A DNA stretch of 31,627 nt, taken from contig JBFFGE010000030.1 in the NCBI GenBank assembly GCA_041557595.1, positions 1 to 31,627 of the forward strand. Direction: 5' to 3'. This document shows positions 6,761 through 14,225 of this stretch, one piece after another (within the stretch, counting starts at the first letter, position 1; each line of letters begins with the position of its first letter). The position numbers and the translations under genes are program-made. A model generated the notes under the pieces. That model worked only from the letters and a program-made list of their open reading frames with translations, ran no database searches and was not told where the DNA came from. The stretch comes from JAOTYV01 sp041557595. Lineage in GTDB: Bacteria; Pseudomonadota; Alphaproteobacteria; UBA8366.

Positions 6761-7747
6761 TCAGGCGCCGCCGCGCAGCGCGCCGGCTTCCACATTGCCC
6801 CATAGCACGCTGTGGCTGTCCGGCAATGGACGGCTGTTCGGCATCGACAGCCAGATGCGGTAGAGCAGCCGGTCGAGGCCGTGCGCCGCGTCGTCCTCGA
6901 AGGCGGTGCGGCTGTGATAGATGATGTGATTGTTGAGCAGTTGGATCTCGCCGGGTTCGATCGGCATTTCGAAGCACAGTTGTTCGGCCAGATCCTGCAG
7001 CAAATCCAGCGCTTCGATCTGTGCGCCGGTGAGCCGGGGGACGGCGTCGAATTGCTGCGCCTGCTCGATATAGGTGCGGGAATAGTGGCTGGTGAAATAT
7101 CCGTCGCGCGTGGCGAACACCGGCAGGGGGTAATGCAACGCCTCGGCGCCGACTTCGTCGCCGACGGTGCTGCGGTGAAAATCCTTATAGAGAATTGCGG
7201 CGAGGTCGGGCCGCATCGCCTGCATCGCATCGTGAATCGCCACAGCGCTGACGATCCGGCTTAACCCGCCGGCGCGCGCCTTGCGGATGCAGAACAGGGC
7301 CACGACATCGGCCCGGTCGTTGTGCCAGCGCAACGCGCCGCTGGAGTCGACCCGGTTGCCGCCGCTGTCGCGGATATCGCGCATCAGCCCGCGACCGCCG
7401 TTCTGGGCGACCGGCGTGCCGATATGGCAGGCGATTCCGAAATAGAGCCGGCGCAATTGATCTTCCGAATAGCGCTCCACGGGAATGCCAGTGAAGCGGA
7501 CGACGCCGGGGCCGGTTTCCAGCGCGTCGGCGATGTCGGCCAGAAAGTCCGAGAGCGTGGGCAGCGGGAAGCTGTCTTGCGTGATGTCGTGCCAGTCGAT
7601 GCCGCGTTTTTCTACGCCGGCGAGCGCCGCGTCGATTTCCGCCAGGGCGTGCGCGTCTACCGGATGCCGCCATGACGTATCTTCGCGAATATCGGCGCCG
7701 CGCCACGCGGCCGCGCCGCCGATTGGTTTTCCGGTTTGTGCGGTCAT
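6761..7747 (-). CDS. TauD/TfdA-family Fe(II)/2-oxoglutarate dioxygenase (second copy)
   Basis: A 328-residue TauD/TfdA-type protein. H142 and D144 in RWHNDRAD give the HxD part of the iron triad, and H278 in IYHSRTAFED gives the distal histidine. R293 or R297 in DRLLYRIWL is the probable 2-oxoglutarate-binding arginine. The wording around the sites (HND rather than HTD) and the length of the linker differ from the copy at 1858-2856, so the two are not a recent duplication. The gene starts ten bases after the stop of the enolase-superfamily gene. The Shine-Dalgarno sequence GAGGAT overlaps that stop, which indicates translational coupling. A hydroxylase co-expressed with a dehydratase or racemase suggests catabolism of one small organic acid or ether. 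The substrate is unknown. Confidence 0.85.
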   Translation of the reverse strand: MTAQTGKPIGGAAAWRGADIREDTSWRHPVDAHALAEIDAALAGVEKRGIDWHDITQDSFPLPTLSDFLADIADALETGPGVVRFTGIPVERYSEDQLRRLYFGIACHIGTPVAQNGGRGLMRDIRDSGGNRVDSSGALRWHNDRADVVALFCIRKARAGGLSRIVSAVAIHDAMQAMRPDLAAILYKDFHRSTVGDEVGAEALHYPLPVFATRDGYFTSHYSRTYIEQAQQFDAVPRLTGAQIEALDLLQDLAEQLCFEMPIEPGEIQLLNNHIIYHSRTAFEDDAAHGLDRLLYRIWLSMPNSRPLPDSHSVLWGNVEAGALRGGA

Positions 7748-7757
7748 TCGGTGATCC

Positions 7758-8846
7758 TCACGCTGAAACCGTGAACTCCTTCAGGATATCGTCTCTGACG
7801 GCGAGGCCGTGGCCGGGACGTTCCGGCGCGATCGCCATGCCGTCCTTGATTACGATGGGCTCGACCCAGAGGTCGTCCAGCTCGTCCTGGTGTTCCAGGA
7901 TCAGGCCGTTCGGGATCGAGGCCATCACTTGCAGCGAAATTTCGAAATAGCGGTGCGGCGCGATGCTCATGCCCCAGGTGTCGGCGACCGCCGCGGTCTT
8001 GCGCATCTCGGTCAACCCGCCGCGCACCACGTCCGGCTGCAGGATCGACAGGCTGGGATGCTCGAAGAATGGCCGCATGTCGTAGCGGGTAAAATGATTC
8101 TCGCCGCCGACCACGCGCAGGTCCAGCGCCTCGGCAATGCGGAAGTAGCCGGCGAAATCCTCCGCGGCGACGGGTTCCTCGATCCAGTAGACGTCGAACT
8201 CCTCGAACTTCCGGCCGATCAGGATCGCATGATCGGCGGTCCAGCCCATGTTGATGTCGATCATGATGTCCACGTCGGGGCCGACCGCGTCGCGCATGGT
8301 GCGCACATTGGCGACGTCGGTGTGCATGTCGTACATGTGCCCGGCTTGCATCTTGATCGCCTTGTAGCCGCGCGCGATATAGCTCAGCGCCTTGTCGGCC
8401 ATGCCGTCGGCGCCGAGGCCGCGCCAGCAGCCGCTGCCGTAGATCGGCACTTCCGAGCGGAAATGGCCCCACAGCCGGTGCAGCGGCAACCCCGTATGCT
8501 TGCCGACCGCGTCCCACAGCGCGACGTCGAGGATCGACATCGCGAGCATGGTGATGCCCATGCGGCCCGTCGTGTAGGTCTGCTTGAACAGGTGGCGCCA
8601 GATGCCTTCCGCCTCGGTCGCCTGCCGGCCTATCACCAGCGGTGCGATCATTTCCTTCAGGCAGGATTGGAGGGTCAGGATTCCGGGCTTGCGCAGGAAA
8701 ATGTATCCCAGCCCGGTGACGCCGGAGTCGGTCTCCACCTCGACCAGCAGGAATTCGCGCTGACCGTCGAAATCGGCGGCCATGCGCGGCATGACCTTGT
8801 AAGGCATGCGCAGCAGAGTTGTTTTCACGTCGCGGATGATCATCAT
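7758..8846 (-). CDS. Mandelate racemase/muconate-lactonizing enzyme-family protein (enolase superfamily)
   Basis: A 362-residue enolase-superfamily enzyme. It has an N-terminal capping domain (about 1-125) and a barrel carrying the Mg ligands D197 (MIDINMGW), E223 (WIEEP) and E249 (GGENHF). The D272 (LQPDVVRGG) and H298 (IAPHRYF) dyad is the acid/base pair of the mandelate racemase subgroup. On the opposite face the usual KxK is KMQ (K165, Q167), so the second lysine base is replaced. With one general base intact, a dehydration of a sugar acid or hydroxy acid is more likely than racemisation; this is inference. A Shine-Dalgarno sequence (AAGGG) lies five bases before the first ATG, and an ATG one codon later is an alternative. 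It is the first gene of the probable three-gene minus-strand operon and is divergent from the luciferase-like gene. Confidence 0.88.
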   Translation of the reverse strand: MMIIRDVKTTLLRMPYKVMPRMAADFDGQREFLLVEVETDSGVTGLGYIFLRKPGILTLQSCLKEMIAPLVIGRQATEAEGIWRHLFKQTYTTGRMGITMLAMSILDVALWDAVGKHTGLPLHRLWGHFRSEVPIYGSGCWRGLGADGMADKALSYIARGYKAIKMQAGHMYDMHTDVANVRTMRDAVGPDVDIMIDINMGWTADHAILIGRKFEEFDVYWIEEPVAAEDFAGYFRIAEALDLRVVGGENHFTRYDMRPFFEHPSLSILQPDVVRGGLTEMRKTAAVADTWGMSIAPHRYFEISLQVMASIPNGLILEHQDELDDLWVEPIVIKDGMAIAPERPGHGLAVRDDILKEFTVSA

Positions 8847-8970
8847 GGAAACCCTTGCAGGGCCACGCGCTGGCGATGGCGGTTATGCTGAAGCGGAGCA
8901 CAGCTTTACGATGATCGCAAGTCCGGGCCGCCGGTGCGGAAAGTGAAATTCAGAATAGGAGGCTTGCCCC

Positions 8971-10026
8971 ATGCGCGTGATGGCGACATTGGCGGAAAAA
9001 ACCCTGAACACGGCCGGCGCGGTGGCGTCCGATTTCGAGGCGGAAGGCTATGACGGGATCAAGACCTCGGAACTGCAGCACGATCCGTTCCTGCCGCTTG
9101 CCGTCGCCGCGACGCATACGAAGAAAATGGAACTCGCCACCGGTATAACGATCGCGTTCGCGCGCAGCCCGATGATCGTCGCCAACATGTCGCATGACAT
9201 CCAGACCGCGTCGGGCGGACGCTTCGTGTTGGGCCTCGGCAGCCAGGTCAAGGGCCACAACGAGCGCCGCTTCAGCGTGCCCTGGTCCGCGCCGGCGCCG
9301 CGCCTGCGCGAATATGTCGAGGCGCTGCGTGCCATCTGGTCGTGCTGGGAGTACGGCGACAAGCTAAATTACGAGGGCGAGCATTACCGCTTTACCCTGA
9401 TGACGCCGGTCTTTACGCCGCCGAAGACCGGGCACGGGCTGATCCCGGTCACCATCGCGGCGGTCGGCCCGGCCATGCTGCGGCTCGCCGGGCGCGTCTG
9501 CGACGGGGTGCGGCTGCATTCCTTCTGCACGCGCAAATACATGGACGAGGCGATCATGCCGGCGGTCGAGAAGGGGCTCGCCGAAGGCGGATTGAAGCGC
9601 GAGAACTTCGACGTGGTCGGCGGCGGCTACGTCATCACCGCGCCGGACGAGGCAACCGTGCAGAAGGGCTTCGAATGGGTGCGCGAACGGCTGGCCTTCT
9701 ACGGCTCGACCCGGACTTATTTCCCGGTGTGGGAGGCGCACGACCTGGTCGATCTCGGCCTCAAGCTGCACGACATGTCGGTCAAGGGGCAATGGAAGGA
9801 CATGGCGAAGGAGCTGTCCGACGATGTGGTCCGCCTGTTCGCTGCCGTCGGCACGCACAACGTGATCCTGAAGGAAATCGAGAGCCGCTACGCCGGCGTC
9901 ACCGACACGGTCTACACCCACCACGTCCCCGCGATCGACCCGCAAATTCCGCCCGACCTGCTGCAGGACATCAAACGCATCCCGGCGAAATTCAAGGGCT
10001 ACGACACAGGTCATTGGCGGCGGTGA
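8971..10026 (+). CDS. Luciferase-like (LLM) oxidoreductase, F420-type subgroup
   Basis: A 351-residue bacterial-luciferase-fold protein (TIM barrel). The segments GYDGIKTSE, LATGITIAFARSP, ASGGRFVLGLGSQ and VTIAAVGPAMLRLAGRVCDGVRLH are typical of the luciferase-like monooxygenase family. They look closest to the group annotated as F420-dependent LLM oxidoreductases (TIGR03617-like). Such enzymes use F420 or flavin to oxidise or reduce small organic molecules. The cofactor cannot be settled from sequence, and no F420 biosynthesis gene is in the window. A strong Shine-Dalgarno sequence (AGGAGG) lies nine bases before the ATG. It is divergent from the enolase/dioxygenase operon across a 124-base gap, so the two units could share control. 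Confidence 0.8.
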   Translation: MRVMATLAEKTLNTAGAVASDFEAEGYDGIKTSELQHDPFLPLAVAATHTKKMELATGITIAFARSPMIVANMSHDIQTASGGRFVLGLGSQVKGHNERRFSVPWSAPAPRLREYVEALRAIWSCWEYGDKLNYEGEHYRFTLMTPVFTPPKTGHGLIPVTIAAVGPAMLRLAGRVCDGVRLHSFCTRKYMDEAIMPAVEKGLAEGGLKRENFDVVGGGYVITAPDEATVQKGFEWVRERLAFYGSTRTYFPVWEAHDLVDLGLKLHDMSVKGQWKDMAKELSDDVVRLFAAVGTHNVILKEIESRYAGVTDTVYTHHVPAIDPQIPPDLLQDIKRIPAKFKGYDTGHWRR

Positions 10027-10036
10027 GCTTGATTTA

Positions 10037-10098
10037 GTCATTCCCGCGAAGGCGGGAATCCATCTTGCTATCCGGACTCCCGCTTTCGTGGGAGTGAC
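10037..10098. repeat. Composite palindromic repeat (REP-like)
   Basis: Two hairpins stand side by side: TTCCCGC/GCGGGAA (10041-10058) and ACTCCCGC/GTGGGAGT (10076-10095). The outer ends GTCATTCCC and GGGAGTGAC are themselves near-complementary, so the whole element can fold as one long stem. A related element is at 22751-22830. The GTCATTCCCGCGAAGGCGGG wording is common in intergenic repeats of alphaproteobacteria. It lies between convergent genes and may also end transcription. Confidence 0.75.
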
Positions 10099-10104
10099 GG
10101 GAAT

Positions 10105-11490
10105 TCATTTTGCGGCTGCGCCCCCCGGCACGCGAAACACGTCGATGGCTCCGCCGCCCTTGACCCGGCGGGTCATGGCGAAATGGTCGTTGCCGAGAAA
10201 GGCGAGGCGTACGCGGCTGTAAAGCGGGAGATAGCGGCGGTAGAGTTCCGTGCCATCCGATGTGCGCAGCAGCACCACCGCGCTCTTGCCGACGCCGAGA
10301 TTGAGCGTCGTGTCCATCGACACCGCGATGTGGTGGCCGTCGGGTGCGATGGCGAGAGACTCGACTCCCTGACCGCGCGGCAGGATGAACTCACCCGAGT
10401 TACCGGCGCCGAGCGACCAGACGACGCGGGATGCGCCGTCTCCGCGGTACCCGTCCCACGCGGCCCAACCGTCGCCGACCCAGCGGAAGCCCCAGCGTGC
10501 GTTGTAAATGCCGGTCGGCGAGACGGGACCGCGCACGGTCTTGCCGTCCCGGTCGACGGCGAGAATTTCGTTGCGGTACCGTGCGAGTGTGAACGGACCG
10601 TCGGCCGCGTCGGCGCCGATCAGGTCGAAATGACCGCGCCGCGGAAGGCGCAACGGAATCGTCGCCTCGGTCCCTGTGTCCAGGCGGCGCAACCGCAGCC
10701 GGTAGGACGGCGGGCCCGATTGCCGAGGCGCCCGGTCGAGCCATGCCACGGCCCGGCCGTCGTCCGACAGCACCGGATTCCAGTGTTTCTTCTCCGGCGG
10801 ATTGGCAAGCGGGCGGGGGCCTTCCATGCCGGGCCCCACATAGGCGTGGCCGTCCTTACCCGCCCGGAACAGCAGATGCCCGCCGGCGGCGACGTGATCC
10901 ATGCTCGAGCCGATTTTCGGCGCGGCGATCGGCACGGCCAGGCAATCGGGCAGGGTGAGACGGCCGCGCTTGTAGCCATCCAGCAGGACAATCGGCGCCT
11001 CGCGGGCGCGCTCGAGGCCGAGGCCGGTTCCCGAGTGCGCCTGCGCCAGCGTCGCGCCGGGCAAGGTGCAGAGGCGGCTGAGCTCCCCTGTCTCGGGGCG
11101 CGTGTCGAATTCGACCAGAACCAGTACCGGAATCGCGAGCAGAAACAGGGCGTTCGCCGAGATGGCGGCGACCGGAACGGCGGCGGCCGCGATCAGCCAT
11201 CGCCACCAGCGCGTTGCGCGCAGCAGCCAGTAGAGCAGCGCAAAGGCGAGACTCTGGAAAACCAGCGCGCCCGCCGCCATGGCGAATGTCAAGACGGACG
11301 GATCGGTGAAGCCGCCCCACAGCACGCCGAGCGGAATCCATCCCGCATGCACGTTGAACAGCGGAATCAAATAGACCGTAAAAGACAGGCCGAACGCGCC
11401 GAGCAGCGCCTTGCCGTGTGGCCTTTGTTTTGCGCCTTCACTCAATTCCCAATCCCCGCGGAGCGCCGGTAACCCGCTCCATCGTGCCAC
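10105..11490 (-). CDS. Uncharacterised membrane protein with beta-propeller-like C-terminal part
   Basis: I do not recognise this 461-residue protein. About residues 28-50, 63-90 and 95-125 are hydrophobic and would give three or four membrane segments. The remaining 330 residues are soluble. They contain repeated beta-strand stretches ending in W/D patterns (NPVLSDDGRAVAWLD, GFRWVGDGWAAWDG, LAIAPDGHHIAVSMD), reminiscent of WD40/TolB-type propeller blades. The start is uncertain. A GTG at 11490 gives the longest form. A TTG about 16 codons in, preceded by GGGA, would begin just before the first membrane segment. It lies about 115 bases after the thiolase-like gene on the same strand. No function can be inferred from this context. 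Confidence 0.65.
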   Translation of the reverse strand: MARWSGLPALRGDWELSEGAKQRPHGKALLGAFGLSFTVYLIPLFNVHAGWIPLGVLWGGFTDPSVLTFAMAAGALVFQSLAFALLYWLLRATRWWRWLIAAAAVPVAAISANALFLLAIPVLVLVEFDTRPETGELSRLCTLPGATLAQAHSGTGLGLERAREAPIVLLDGYKRGRLTLPDCLAVPIAAPKIGSSMDHVAAGGHLLFRAGKDGHAYVGPGMEGPRPLANPPEKKHWNPVLSDDGRAVAWLDRAPRQSGPPSYRLRLRRLDTGTEATIPLRLPRRGHFDLIGADAADGPFTLARYRNEILAVDRDGKTVRGPVSPTGIYNARWGFRWVGDGWAAWDGYRGDGASRVVWSLGAGNSGEFILPRGQGVESLAIAPDGHHIAVSMDTTLNLGVGKSAVVLLRTSDGTELYRRYLPLYSRVRLAFLGNDHFAMTRRVKGGGAIDVFRVPGGAAAK

Positions 11491-11605
11491 GGTTTGGTAA
11501 AGCGATGGCTAAGACGGTGCGATTTGCATGGAAAGCCCGAAAGAGAATACCGGCGCGAAGATCGGTCCCCCACGCCGGTTGAGTTTTCCGCAATGGCGAC
11601 CGCGT

Positions 11606-12760
11606 CTACAGCGTCGCCTCGCTGCCCATGATCACCGTGCACTGGCTCGACAGCACCCCACCATTGCCATGGGCCAGCGCCAAGTCGACACCGTCGATCT
11701 GCCGGTCGCCGGCGACGCCCTGCACCTGGCGCGCGGCCTCGATCAGCAGGAACAAGCCGTACATGCCGGGGTGGCAATAGGACAGCCCGCCGCCATTGGT
11801 GTTGACCGGCAGTTCGCCGCCCGGTGCGATGCGTCCGCCGGAAACGAACGCGCCGCCTTCGCCTTTTTCGCAATAGCCGAGGTCTTCCAGGAACAGCATG
11901 GTGTTGTAGGTGAACGCGTCATACAGCTCGAGCACGTCGATATCGGCCGGTTTGACGCCCGCCTTGCCGAAGGCGATGGGGCCGGACTGCGCTGCGCCGG
12001 AAACGGTGAGATCCGGCATCGAGCTGATCATGTTGTGGCTGATATGCTCGCCGGTGCCGAGAATATAGGCAGGCTTCCGCTTCAGATCCTTGGCGCGCTC
12101 CGGCGTGGTGATGACGATCGCGCCGCCGCCATCGGTCACCAGGCAGCAATCGCGCACCGTGAAGGGATAGCTGATCATCGGCGCGTTCAGCACGTCGTCG
12201 ACGCTCAGATCTTCGCGGCGGTAGGCCTTCGGGTTCATCTGTGCCCATTTGCGCGCCGCCACCGCGACCTCGGCGAGGTTTTCCCGCGTCGTGCCGTAGA
12301 GATGCATGTGCCGGGATGCGGCCAGCGCATAGGCGCTGGGCGGCATCATCGGCTTGTAGGGATCTTCGTAAGGATTGGGCTCACGCGCCGAGGCGGCGGC
12401 CCGGCTGACCGAGCGCTGGGTGCTGCCATAGGCGACCACCGCGACCTCGATCAGTCCGGCGGCGACCGCCGCCTGGACATGCGACACATGGGCCATGAAG
12501 GACGAGCCGCCGATCTGCGTCGAATCGAAGTATTTCGGCTGAATGCGCAAATATTCGCACATCGCCATCGACACCATGCGCGACTGGCTCATGGCGCAGA
12601 AAAAACCGTCGACGTCGGACAGCTTGAGGCCGCAATCGTCGAGCGCGCGCATCGTCGCCTGCGCCGTCAGATCGAAGGGGGTCATCCCGGGCGCGACGAC
12701 GCCGAGATCGGATTCGGCGGTGCCGACGATGCAGCAATTTCCTCTGAGATCGGTCATCAT
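11606..12760 (-). CDS. SCP2-thiolase-like protein without nucleophilic cysteine (Ltp2-like)
   Basis: A 384-residue thiolase-fold protein of the lipid-transfer-protein/SCP-x type. The usual nucleophilic cysteine is absent; the segment reads GGSSF with serines at 86-87. H330 in YCHPG and the HGNGG loop (364-368) are kept, as are tyrosines Y280 (ELYDAF) and Y328. This pattern, with a DUF35 partner, is known for Ltp2-type enzymes that act as retro-aldolases in steroid side-chain degradation rather than as thiolases. The ATG overlaps the stop of the DUF35 gene in an ATGA junction, so the two are translationally coupled and probably form a complex. A MaoC-type hydratase gene lies upstream on the same strand. 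The family is firm; an aldolase role is an inference from the missing cysteine and the neighbours. Confidence 0.85.
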   Translation of the reverse strand: MMTDLRGNCCIVGTAESDLGVVAPGMTPFDLTAQATMRALDDCGLKLSDVDGFFCAMSQSRMVSMAMCEYLRIQPKYFDSTQIGGSSFMAHVSHVQAAVAAGLIEVAVVAYGSTQRSVSRAAASAREPNPYEDPYKPMMPPSAYALAASRHMHLYGTTRENLAEVAVAARKWAQMNPKAYRREDLSVDDVLNAPMISYPFTVRDCCLVTDGGGAIVITTPERAKDLKRKPAYILGTGEHISHNMISSMPDLTVSGAAQSGPIAFGKAGVKPADIDVLELYDAFTYNTMLFLEDLGYCEKGEGGAFVSGGRIAPGGELPVNTNGGGLSYCHPGMYGLFLLIEAARQVQGVAGDRQIDGVDLALAHGNGGVLSSQCTVIMGSEATL

Positions 12761-13140
12761 GCGTCCTCCGCGGGATCGAATACGGGATAGACCGGCGTAT
12801 CGTCGGTGCCGGGGATCATGCGCACCTTGACGCGCATGCCGATTTTCACGTCGGCGGGATCGATCTTCTCGACCCGGCTCATCATGCGGAAGCCTTCGTC
12901 GATATCGATCAGCGACACGTCGTACGGCTCGCTGTTGCGCGGATACAGCGTCGTGGTCGCGTGCACGGTGCCGAGGCCCTTGCTGACCTTCCAGCTCAGC
13001 TTGCCGCTGCCCGTTCCCGGCGCGGCGAGGCGCGGATAGAAGAATGCCGTGCCTTTCTCATCCACCTGATAGGCCAGCTCTCCCTTGTCGCAGTGTTCGC
13101 GGAACACGGCGAGGGGGGACGTTTCCGCTCTGTCGGACAT
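12757..13140 (-). CDS. DUF35 OB-fold protein, zinc-ribbon cysteines lost
   Basis: A 127-residue DUF35 (acyl-CoA-associated OB-fold) protein. The order fits the family: a short N-terminal helix (PLAVFREHCDKGELAY), then FFYPR, LSWKVSKGLGTVHATT (the family's W..skG.GtvysyT) and the C-terminal IGMRVKVRM strand. Most members carry four cysteines of a rubredoxin-like zinc ribbon around the YPR segment. This protein has a single cysteine (C17), so zinc cannot be held that way. DUF35 proteins pair with thiolase-fold enzymes and bind acyl-CoA. The overlap with the downstream thiolase-like gene supports that partnership. A Shine-Dalgarno sequence (GGAGT) lies seven bases before the ATG. Confidence 0.85.
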   Translation of the reverse strand: MSDRAETSPLAVFREHCDKGELAYQVDEKGTAFFYPRLAAPGTGSGKLSWKVSKGLGTVHATTTLYPRNSEPYDVSLIDIDEGFRMMSRVEKIDPADVKIGMRVKVRMIPGTDDTPVYPVFDPAEDA

Positions 13141-13272
13141 TCCGATACTCCCTTTGATTTTATCCCGGTTGCGCCCGCTGTAAGTTTGGCGCGAACGCGC
13201 TGTTTCGCGGCGATTATGCGAATTGTCCGAGGCATTGTCACACCCGGCGCCGCAAGAATTGCATGGGTGCCG

Positions 13273-14133
13273 CTACGCCGCGATTTCCGCGTGGCCGTTG
13301 GTGATGACCACCGCGTCGCGGTCGGGCACCGAGGAGCGGAAGGTGACGTCGTCGCCGTCGCGCCAGATCTCGGTGCGGATCGTATCGCCGGGGAAGACCG
13401 GCGACGAGAAGCGGCCTTCCATGCTCCTGAAGCGCGTCGTGTCGTAGCCGCAGCAGGATTTCAGCAGCGCATGGCCGGCGACGCCATAAGTCAGCAGTCC
13501 ATGCGCGATCGGCCGGTCGAAGCCGGCCCGCTTCGCGTGCGCGGGTTCGGCGTGCAACGGATTGTAGTCGCCGCTGAGACGATAGATCAGCGCCGATTGC
13601 GGCAGCGTCGGCAGGTCGCAAATCTGGTCGGGCGCGCGGTCGGGGATTTGCCGCGCCGGCGCTGACGGCGCGTTGGGGCCGCCGAAGCCGCCCTGGCCGC
13701 GGCAGAAGGTGGACGTGCCGATGGTGCACAAATGGTCGCCGCTCGCCTTGTCGTAGACCTTGCGTTCGCCCTGAACGATAGCGCCCTTGCCGGGCCCCTT
13801 GTCGATCACCTCGGTGATGCGGATTTCGCTGGTCAGCGTGCCTTCCACGGGAAGCGGTTTATGAATGGAGAAGCTGTTGCCGCCATTGACCGTGCGCGTT
13901 CGGTCGATGCCGGCGTCGACCTTGCCCAGCATGTCGTTCAAATAGCCGAGCACCACCGCCATGGTGGGCAGCGCCTGCAAATTCTTCTCGTAGACGAATC
14001 GCAATTCGTCCTCGTTCATCGGGTCGTGGCCCAGCCCGACGCCGAGCGCGTACAGCATGGTATCCCGCACCGTGAGCACCTGCTCGACGCCGGAAGCCTT
14101 AAATTTCACCAGTTTGTCGTAATCGATCGCCAT
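13273..14133 (-). CDS. Double-hotdog MaoC-type enoyl-CoA hydratase
   Basis: A 286-residue protein with an N-terminal MaoC-like half (about 1-130) and a C-terminal MaoC dehydratase half (about 150-280). The C-terminal half carries the hydratase-2 signature YRLSGDYNPLH followed by HAKRAGF and IAHGLLTYG, with the catalytic aspartate and histidine of R-specific enoyl-CoA hydratases. It adds water to trans-2-enoyl-CoA to give 3-hydroxyacyl-CoA. The start at 14133 is chosen because GGGAGG lies five bases before it. An upstream ATG at 14151 would place that Shine-Dalgarno sequence inside the coding region. It is 132 bases upstream of the DUF35 gene on the same strand. Hydration followed by retro-aldol cleavage would fit the group. 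Confidence 0.9.
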   Translation of the reverse strand: MAIDYDKLVKFKASGVEQVLTVRDTMLYALGVGLGHDPMNEDELRFVYEKNLQALPTMAVVLGYLNDMLGKVDAGIDRTRTVNGGNSFSIHKPLPVEGTLTSEIRITEVIDKGPGKGAIVQGERKVYDKASGDHLCTIGTSTFCRGQGGFGGPNAPSAPARQIPDRAPDQICDLPTLPQSALIYRLSGDYNPLHAEPAHAKRAGFDRPIAHGLLTYGVAGHALLKSCCGYDTTRFRSMEGRFSSPVFPGDTIRTEIWRDGDDVTFRSSVPDRDAVVITNGHAEIAA

Positions 14134-14225
14134 CTCGCCCTCCCAAGCCAATGCGCTATTTGGGAGGCATTATGGCAGGCGAAGGGGGTGGGGCGCGACT
14201 CGGCGGAGCGAATTTCTCGGGAAAC

